Part shown: piece after piece, positions 23,790 to 28,717 of the stretch
Layout of the letters: each line of letters starts with the position of its first letter
Position numbering within the stretch: the first letter of the stretch is position 1
From: CAYXWM01 sp964392115
GTDB taxonomy: Bacteria; Bacillota; Clostridia; Lachnospirales; WRBF01
Length of the DNA stretch: 28,717 nucleotides
Assembly: GCA_964392115.1 (NCBI GenBank)
Contig: CAYMOU010000026.1
Location: 1-28,717 of the forward strand
Reading direction: 5' to 3'
The notes under the pieces: model-generated
Told to the model about the DNA's origin: nothing
Database searches by the model: none
What the model saw: only the letters and a program-made list of their open reading frames with translations
Made by a program: the position numbers and the translations under genes

Positions 23790-25208
23790 TTACGCCGTTT
23801 TGCGTCTTCTGAACCATACAATCAACCCGGCAACTATAACCGCTCCCGGCAGAACCACCACTGTAAGTATGCGTATTAACAAGGCGGTTTGTCTGTCTGT
23901 AATAATGTAGTCGCCATTGGGCATTTTCGGCGGAATAAATACCCGGTTTTCCTTATCTTGTGTCCAATTTACGGTACTGATAACGAACTCGGCATTGCCG
24001 CCGGCTATGGATTCGTTATAATTGTCATCTAAAATGGTCAGTGAGCTTACTACCACAATTTTTGACTTATTATCGCTGTCCGTGACGGCTACGGAAATAT
24101 CCAGAGGGCCTTCCAAGTCGCCTTCTTCTTTGTTTTTGGTTTGGGAACCCACACCCACAATTTTCCCGTAGGCATATGGCGAAGTCTGTTGCAAGGTTTC
24201 TATGGTTATACTTTCCCTTACATTTTCTGTAACTGAAATGCCCGATGCCATGGAAACAAAGGTAATCACCTGTTTTTTGTTTAAACTGTCTGTGGCCGGA
24301 TGCGGTGCAAGGTTGGGTATTAAGTCCATATAATTGCCGTAAGGATGAACGTTGCCTTCATCACCCTCTACTATTACGGCTTTGTTCAGCTTTACACCGT
24401 AATATTCCAAAAGGGATTCCATATTTGGCAATGCCATATATACGCTGTCCAAACAGAAATATCCCTTACCGCCTTCTTGGAAGTACTTACGTATAAGTTG
24501 AGTTTCCTTTTCAGTCCAATCCCGGGCCGGGGTGGTTATAAACAACAAACTGCAATCCTCGGGGAATTCTTTCGCCAGAAGCAGATTTAATTCCTCAACC
24601 TCGTAGTTGGCCAGCCGAAATTGTTTTATAAAACTCTCCGACAGAGGATATTCGTTATGCCCGGTTAAGGTGTATATTTTTTCTGTTCTTTGCTCCGTTG
24701 CCGAAAGTATGGCGTTTGTTAATTGAGATTCAGCATCTATGTTTTCGTAGCTGCTCATGGTGGAATAATCCACTTCTTGCACAAACATATCATAATAAGT
24801 AACGGCAATGCTTCGGCCGCCGGATTCTACTATAACCGTGCCCTCTCCTACATTTTGGTCAGGTTCGGCATAGCTTTGGGCAAAGCCCGGGTAATTTTCC
24901 GGGTCTTTGTATATTACCTTTACAGCCGGAAATTCCTCGTATTGTTTAAGTAAATCTTTTAAAATATCCAGGTTAACGTCTTCCGTATTTTCGCTGAATA
25001 CAGGATATAGAATTACCTCACCGGCAAGCCCTGTAAGCAGTACCTTTGATGTATCCGACAGGGTGTAACGCCTGTCCTGTGTTACGTCTATTTTTATGTC
25101 TACGGCCTGTGCCGCAAAATTTATCAGTACCAAAACCGCCAATATCACCGTCAGTCTTATTGCGGAGACGGTGCTGAAGCGTTTAAATGATTTAAAAAAA
25201 TCTTTCAT
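23790..25208 (-). CDS. GldG-like ABC transporter auxiliary protein
   Basis: 472 residues: an N-terminal membrane helix (about 18-38), a large extracytoplasmic part with IDVTQDRRYTLSDTSK and ALPHPATDSL-like segments typical of the GldG/ABC_transp_aux family, and a C-terminal helix (about 445-465) followed by FRRRK. In gliding Bacteroidetes GldA-GldF-GldG form one ABC complex; in Firmicutes the same three-gene set has no known link to gliding and its substrate is unknown. The ATG at 25206-25208 is eight bases after AAAGGAG; a GTG nine bases upstream overlaps that site. It is the last gene of the operon, 27 bp after the permease. Confidence 0.85.
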   Translation of the reverse strand: MKDFFKSFKRFSTVSAIRLTVILAVLVLINFAAQAVDIKIDVTQDRRYTLSDTSKVLLTGLAGEVILYPVFSENTEDVNLDILKDLLKQYEEFPAVKVIYKDPENYPGFAQSYAEPDQNVGEGTVIVESGGRSIAVTYYDMFVQEVDYSTMSSYENIDAESQLTNAILSATEQRTEKIYTLTGHNEYPLSESFIKQFRLANYEVEELNLLLAKEFPEDCSLLFITTPARDWTEKETQLIRKYFQEGGKGYFCLDSVYMALPNMESLLEYYGVKLNKAVIVEGDEGNVHPYGNYMDLIPNLAPHPATDSLNKKQVITFVSMASGISVTENVRESITIETLQQTSPYAYGKIVGVGSQTKNKEEGDLEGPLDISVAVTDSDNKSKIVVVSSLTILDDNYNESIAGGNAEFVISTVNWTQDKENRVFIPPKMPNGDYIITDRQTALLIRILTVVVLPGAVIVAGLIVWFRRRKTA

Positions 25209-25235
25209 ACCTGTCACTCCTTTCCGACCCGCAGT

Positions 25236-26099
25236 TTAACTGTAGCGTTTTCTTTCCGTAAAGCTTACGGCTGTAACCAAAACGCCGGCAATAAATGTAA
25301 GATAATATACTATATCGCTCAAATTAAGTACACCCTTGGAAAAATTATAATATCTCACCGGCAGGGACAGCCATCTGAAAACCTTGCCTATAAGGCCGTC
25401 AAAAAGCAAGGGATTTGTTGCATAGAGAATACCGGTGCAAAGCAATCCCAAGACCAAAATCAAAGCGGCAGCGGCCGGGTTGTAGGTGCAAACATATATA
25501 AAGGCACTGAATATCAGCAAGGCTACGCCCAAAAACATTACAGATGAAAAATGCCCGGAGGGTAAGCTTGGTATAAGCGAATCAATTATAAATACTAAAA
25601 ATACTGCCACAAAGGTAATTACCCCGGCGATAATTTGATTGTCTGTAAAGGCCGAAATCAACAAGCCCACCGCCGTTAAGGCTCCGCCGAAGAGGATAAA
25701 GCCCAAAAAGGCACAGGCTGCCTTATCCAATGCCACCTCACCGAAAGATGTCATAATTAAGGGATACAGCATGGTTGCGGCTATGGACAACAGCAACAAG
25801 GCAAAGGCGGCGAAATATTTACCCAGAACTATCTTCCACAGGGGTAAAGGAGAGGTGAAAAGAAGCTGGTCTGTTTTCAGCTTTACCTCCTCCGGGAAAA
25901 GCCGCATGGTAATCAGCGGTATCATTATCAGGTAAAGTATGGATGACTGTGCAATGGTGGCACTGTAATCCGAATAGGATGAATAAATATTGATTTGGGT
26001 GAAAAACAGCCCTGTAACCGCTAGGTATATGGCTATTACAATATAGCCGGACATGGTTATAAAGTAGGACTGCAACTCTTTTTTAAATATAGCCCTCAT
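25236..26099 (-). CDS. ABC-2 type permease, GldF-like
   Basis: 287 residues with about six membrane helices, beginning MRAIFKKELQSYF, the typical cytoplasmic start of ABC-2/GldF permeases, with a conserved RLFPEEVKLKTDQLLFTSPL loop after the second helix. It would form the membrane channel with the ATPase encoded just upstream; their reading frames overlap by four bases (26096-26099), indicating coupled translation. Substrate unknown. Confidence 0.88.
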   Translation of the reverse strand: MRAIFKKELQSYFITMSGYIVIAIYLAVTGLFFTQINIYSSYSDYSATIAQSSILYLIMIPLITMRLFPEEVKLKTDQLLFTSPLPLWKIVLGKYFAAFALLLLSIAATMLYPLIMTSFGEVALDKAACAFLGFILFGGALTAVGLLISAFTDNQIIAGVITFVAVFLVFIIDSLIPSLPSGHFSSVMFLGVALLIFSAFIYVCTYNPAAAALILVLGLLCTGILYATNPLLFDGLIGKVFRWLSLPVRYYNFSKGVLNLSDIVYYLTFIAGVLVTAVSFTERKRYS

Positions 26100-27082
26100 T
26101 GTTCCTCAGCTCCTTCCGCTTCCACATTTTCTTGGTGCATTTCGGTTTCGCTGTCTGTTAATTGCAGGAACAATTCTTCCAAAGAAAAATCCTTGGATTT
26201 CATCAGTAAAATGGGAATGTTGTTTTGCACGGCACAGTTGAAAATATCCTCTCGAATATCCGTTTCTTTGCCTTCCAGCAACAACTCCACCGTTCCCGGT
26301 TCTATTGATGTGAGGAGTTTTATTTCGTTTAATGGTATTTTCTCGAAAGCGGCCTTTGCTTCAGTCTCCGTTGATTTTACCCTGATTTGCATACGATTAC
26401 CGGTGTTTAGGCTCTTGGTAAGGCCCTCCATGGTATCTTGAGCAATAATATTGCCCTTGTTTATAATTATAACTCTGTCACTGATTTCTCCTACCTGGTT
26501 TAGGTTATGAGAGCTGAAAAGCACTGAATGTTCCTTGCCCAAATTTAAGATTAAATCCTGTATTTCTTTCATTTGCTTAGGGTCTAGGCCGGTTGTGGGT
26601 TCGTCCAGAATAAGCACCTTGGGGTTGCCGATAAGGGCTTGGGCTATGCCTACACGCTGTCTGTAGCCCTTTGACAGGCTTTTTATAAGCCAACGGGACA
26701 CATCGGCTATGTCCACCTGTTCTTTGATTTTTTCCAACTCGGCTTTTTTATTCAGGCCTTTTTCAGCTTTGCCCGTCTTGATTTCCCAAACAAAACTCAA
26801 ATACTCGTCTACCCTCATATCGGGATAAAGCGGCGGAGTATCCGGGAGGAAACCTATGCATTTCTTTGCCTGCTCCGGCATGGTTTTAATATCGAAACCG
26901 GCTATATTAACCTCACCCGAGGTTGCGGAAATATAGCCGGTAAGTATATTCATGGTTGTTGTTTTGCCGGCACCGTTGGGGCCTAAAAAGCCCACTATTT
27001 CTCCGGGGTCTACCCGAAAATTTATGCCGTTAAGTGCCTTATGGTTACCGTAAAGCTTGGTCAAGCCCTTTGCTTCAAGCAT
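26096..27082 (-). CDS. ABC transporter ATPase, GldA-like
   Basis: 328 residues. Walker A GPNGAGKTT (34-42), signature LSKGYRQ (136-142), Walker B VLILDEP (156-162) and the H-loop in SSHNL; a C-terminal extension of about 100 residues (220-328), as in GldA/NatA/CcmA-type ATPases that serve ABC-2 permeases. The signature LSKGYRQR is characteristic of this group. GGAGG precedes the ATG. It is the first gene of a three-gene operon and divergent from the D-lactate dehydrogenase gene. Confidence 0.9.
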   Translation of the reverse strand: MLEAKGLTKLYGNHKALNGINFRVDPGEIVGFLGPNGAGKTTTMNILTGYISATSGEVNIAGFDIKTMPEQAKKCIGFLPDTPPLYPDMRVDEYLSFVWEIKTGKAEKGLNKKAELEKIKEQVDIADVSRWLIKSLSKGYRQRVGIAQALIGNPKVLILDEPTTGLDPKQMKEIQDLILNLGKEHSVLFSSHNLNQVGEISDRVIIINKGNIIAQDTMEGLTKSLNTGNRMQIRVKSTETEAKAAFEKIPLNEIKLLTSIEPGTVELLLEGKETDIREDIFNCAVQNNIPILLMKSKDFSLEELFLQLTDSETEMHQENVEAEGAEEQ

Positions 27083-27211
27083 TTTGCACCTCCGTTTGGT
27101 ATTGGCGAAAGTTAACCCTATGGGTTTTTACGCCACAAAAGCCCGGTTATACTATACTTGGTAATTTGTAATGTATCCTTAGGGCTAACAAAGTTCGTCC
27201 CTACATTATCG

Positions 27212-27240
27212 TTGACAGATGATAATAATTCTTATATAAT
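27212..27240 (+). promoter_or_regulatory. Near-consensus sigma-A promoter for D-lactate dehydrogenase
   Basis: TTGACA (27212-27217), a 17-base spacer, then TATAAT (27235-27240): both hexamers are consensus. The best promoter in the window, about 236 bases before the start codon. Confidence 0.88.
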
Positions 27241-27302
27241 ACAAACTTTATCCGCAATGTTGCAAGCGTTTTACATAACAAAACACCTAAACAGCGTGTA
27301 CC

Positions 27303-27318
27303 AAATATTATAATATTT
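27303..27318. promoter_or_regulatory. Perfect palindrome in the dehydrogenase leader
   Basis: AAATATTATAATATTT is its own complement. It lies about 60 bases after the predicted transcription start. It does not match the Rex consensus (TTGTGAnnnnnnTCACAA-type). It could be an operator of another regulator or AT-rich chance. Confidence 0.3.
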
Positions 27319-27475
27319 ATTTTCCGGTAATTCAATGAGCAAAAACCTGCATTACCGTGCAAAATATCTTAAATATTGCGTAAAGTATGGTGCTGTATAT
27401 AAAAGTAACGCTTGCGAATAATAAATTTGCGTATAAAAACAGGTAGTAAAAAGATGAAAGAAGGCGGTGAATTTT

Positions 27476-28456
27476 ATGAAAGTGGCTTTCTATGATACCA
27501 AGCCTTATGACAAAGTTTGGTTTGACAGGCTGAAAGGTTCTATGAATATAAAATACCACGAATATAAATTAAATTCCGACACGGCGGCCTTATCTAAGGA
27601 CTGCTTTGCGGTAGTACCCTTTGTAAATGACATAGTGGACGCCGAAACCATAGATAGGCTTTGCGAAAACGGCGTTAAGCTTATAGCTATGCGTTCGGCA
27701 GGGTACAATAACGTGGATTTAAAATATGCCAAGGGTAAAATTCGGGTGGCTAATGTGCCCATGTATTCGCCTTATGCTGTTGCGGAATACACCATGGCCA
27801 TGCTTTTAAGCCTTAACCGAAAAATACACAAGGCTTATAACCGCACCCGTGACCATAATTTCAGCATAGAAAGTTTTGCGGGCTTTGACCTTTATGACAA
27901 GACCGTAGGCGTTATCGGCACCGGTAAAATCGGGCAACTGTTTATAGATATTTGCCGTGGATTCAAGATGAATGTACTGGCTTATGACCCTTATCCCTTG
28001 AAAGACAGCGACATAAATTATGTACCTCTTGATGAGTTGCTAAAAAACAGCAAAATAATCTCGCTACATTGCCCTTTAACCTCGTCCACACACCATATGA
28101 TTAACCAAAAATCCATTGAAATGATGCAGGACGGCGTTATAATTCTGAATACCTCAAGAGGTGCATTGGTAAACAGTGAGGACCTTTTGGAAAACATTAA
28201 ATCCCGTAAAATCAGCGGCGTCGCCCTTGACGTTTACGAGGAAGAGACGGAATTTTTCTTCGAGGATTATTCGGACAAAATTATAAACGACGATATTTTG
28301 ACCTCTCTAATTTCCATGCCCAATGTTTTGGTTACCTCTCACCAAGCCTTTCTTACGGAAGAGGCACTGCAAAAAATTGCCGAGGTTACTATTGAGAATA
28401 TAAACTCATTTTTGAATGACGAAAAGTTGGAGAATGAAGTATTCTATAAGAAATAA
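27476..28456 (+). CDS. ldhA: Fermentative D-lactate dehydrogenase (D-2-hydroxyacid dehydrogenase)
   Basis: Reduces pyruvate to D-lactate with NADH. It has 326 residues with the D-2-hydroxyacid dehydrogenase layout: substrate-domain MRSAGYNNVDL (72-82), NAD-binding VGVIGTGKIGQ (144-154), then the catalytic Arg in NTSRGALV (R228), a Glu in DVYEEE (254-257) and His289 in SHQAFLTEEAL. The last motif and overall size match the LdhA branch rather than phosphoglycerate dehydrogenase or hydroxypyruvate reductase; a related 2-hydroxyacid substrate is still possible. The ATG at 27476 is chosen over the GTG at 27467, which lies inside the ribosome site AAGGCGGTG. It is monocistronic, with its own promoter and terminator. 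Confidence 0.9.
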   Translation: MKVAFYDTKPYDKVWFDRLKGSMNIKYHEYKLNSDTAALSKDCFAVVPFVNDIVDAETIDRLCENGVKLIAMRSAGYNNVDLKYAKGKIRVANVPMYSPYAVAEYTMAMLLSLNRKIHKAYNRTRDHNFSIESFAGFDLYDKTVGVIGTGKIGQLFIDICRGFKMNVLAYDPYPLKDSDINYVPLDELLKNSKIISLHCPLTSSTHHMINQKSIEMMQDGVIILNTSRGALVNSEDLLENIKSRKISGVALDVYEEETEFFFEDYSDKIINDDILTSLISMPNVLVTSHQAFLTEEALQKIAEVTIENINSFLNDEKLENEVFYKK

Positions 28457-28482
28457 CCCGTTGAACATATACGTAAACGCAA

Positions 28483-28511
28483 AAAAGCCCTTTATTACTT
28501 AAAGGGCTTTT
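28483..28511 (+). terminator. Terminator of the D-lactate dehydrogenase gene
   Basis: AAAAGCCCTTTA, loop TTACT, TAAAGGGCTTTT: a perfect 12-base stem, 27 bases after the stop. Confidence 0.92.
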
Positions 28512-28612
28512 GTCTCTTATTCTGCGTCTAAAACTATTTATACATATAAATCAAATATAGCTTAACCCCAATTTAACCCCAAACGGACAGCAGAACAATA
28601 CTTCAACGCAAG

Positions 28613-28657
28613 CAAAAACCCCTGCAACCAATGATTAACACTGATTACAAGGGCTTT
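28613..28657 (-). terminator. Terminator of the tRNA-Cys transcript
   Basis: On the minus strand a 19-bp RNA stem (beginning AAAGCCCTTGTAATCAG, returning CATTGGTTGCAGGGG) with five G-U pairs and a short loop, followed by TTTTT. The wobble pairs would be A-C mismatches on the other strand, so it works for the minus strand only. It begins nine bases after the tRNA 3' end. Confidence 0.75.
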
Positions 28658-28665
28658 TTTAATAG

Positions 28666-28717
28666 AGGCACCAGCCGGATTTGAACCGGCGATAAAGGTG
28701 TTGCAGACCTCTGCCTT
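28666..28717 (-). tRNA. tRNA-Cys (GCA), 5' part outside window
   Basis: Minus strand. Anticodon arm AGGT-CTGCAAC-ACCT gives anticodon GCA. The T arm GCCGG-TTCAAAT-CCGGC is perfect, followed by acceptor strand TGGTGCC and discriminator U (usual for Cys). CCA is not encoded. The 5' acceptor strand and most of the D arm lie beyond the window. Confidence 0.92.

Larger units (their letters stand above)
27083..27475. other. Divergent control region, GldA-like gene / D-lactate dehydrogenase
   Basis: 393 bases. It contains the strong plus-strand promoter at 27212-27240 and a leader of about 230 bases with a perfect 16-base palindrome (27303-27318, AAATATTATAATATTT) and an inverted pair CGGTAAT / ATTACCG (27325-27357). 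No promoter for the minus-strand operon stands out. Confidence 0.6.

Noticed and set aside
27250..27290. Rex operator before the dehydrogenase gene
   Set aside because: Only one half-site-like TAACAA is present; the other half does not match, so it is not listed as a site.

Overview
The window reads as chromosomal DNA of a low-to-moderate-GC, anaerobic, fermentative Firmicute, most likely class Clostridia. The reasons are strong AGGAGG-type ribosome binding sites, several apparent TTG or GTG starts, a Rex NADH sensor with a D-lactate dehydrogenase, a ParA-ParB-DUF4446 cassette, an SLH-anchored secreted GH18 protein and sigma-A-like promoters. Species cannot be told from the sequence alone. 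Coding density is high and nearly every reading frame is intact. There is no prophage, transposase or CRISPR array.

Layout. (1) 1-1615: an ABC exporter half-transporter on the minus strand, cut by the window edge. (2) 1737-9677: an arginine biosynthesis block. argG-argH run leftwards and argC-argJ-argB-argD run rightwards from a shared 178-bp control region that carries a sigma-A promoter and a tandem pair of ARG-box-like operators on each side. ArgJ recycles the acetyl group, so the block covers N-acetylglutamate to ornithine (argC,J,B,D) and citrulline to arginine (argG,H); ornithine carbamoyltransferase is not here. The ArgH protein carries an extra C-terminal CYTH (triphosphate tunnel) domain, which is the most unusual protein architecture in the window. 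(3) 9741-11759: a secreted GH18 enzyme with a Pro-Thr linker and SLH anchors. (4) 12138-14360: parA-parB-DUF4446. (5) 14578-15211: two small adjacent genes of unknown function, the first encoding a 50-residue peptide that is 38% methionine. (6) 15264-17756: a zinc-ribbon/Yip1-like membrane protein and a lipoprotein, separated by a repeat-rich 558-bp gap. (7) 17863-18990: tgt, tRNA-guanine transglycosylase. (8) 19419-19895: an XRE-type regulator. (9) 19872-22939: rex-larB-larC, linking a redox repressor to nickel-pincer cofactor synthesis for lactate racemase; LarC has an extreme His-rich segment. (10) 23790-27082: a three-gene ABC operon of the GldA/GldF/GldG kind. (11) 27476-28456: a fermentative D-lactate dehydrogenase behind a near-perfect promoter and a long leader. 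(12) the 3' part of a tRNA-Cys gene at the right edge, on the minus strand.

Non-coding structure is notable. Four copies of a roughly 100-bp, terminally inverted, self-complementary element (16100, 16405, 19262, 23269) sit only in intergenic gaps and look like a non-autonomous MITE-type repeat. A second, shorter hairpin repeat recurs upstream of argH and upstream of the lipoprotein gene. Rho-independent terminators separate most convergent genes.

Functional reading: the left half is mainly amino-acid biosynthesis and chromosome partition. The right half joins NADH sensing (Rex), D-lactate formation (LDH) and part of the machinery for interconverting D- and L-lactate (LarB, LarC). larA and larE must lie elsewhere if the pathway is complete. 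The best candidates for undescribed biology are the ArgH-CYTH fusion, the Met-rich gene pair and the dispersed palindromic repeat.
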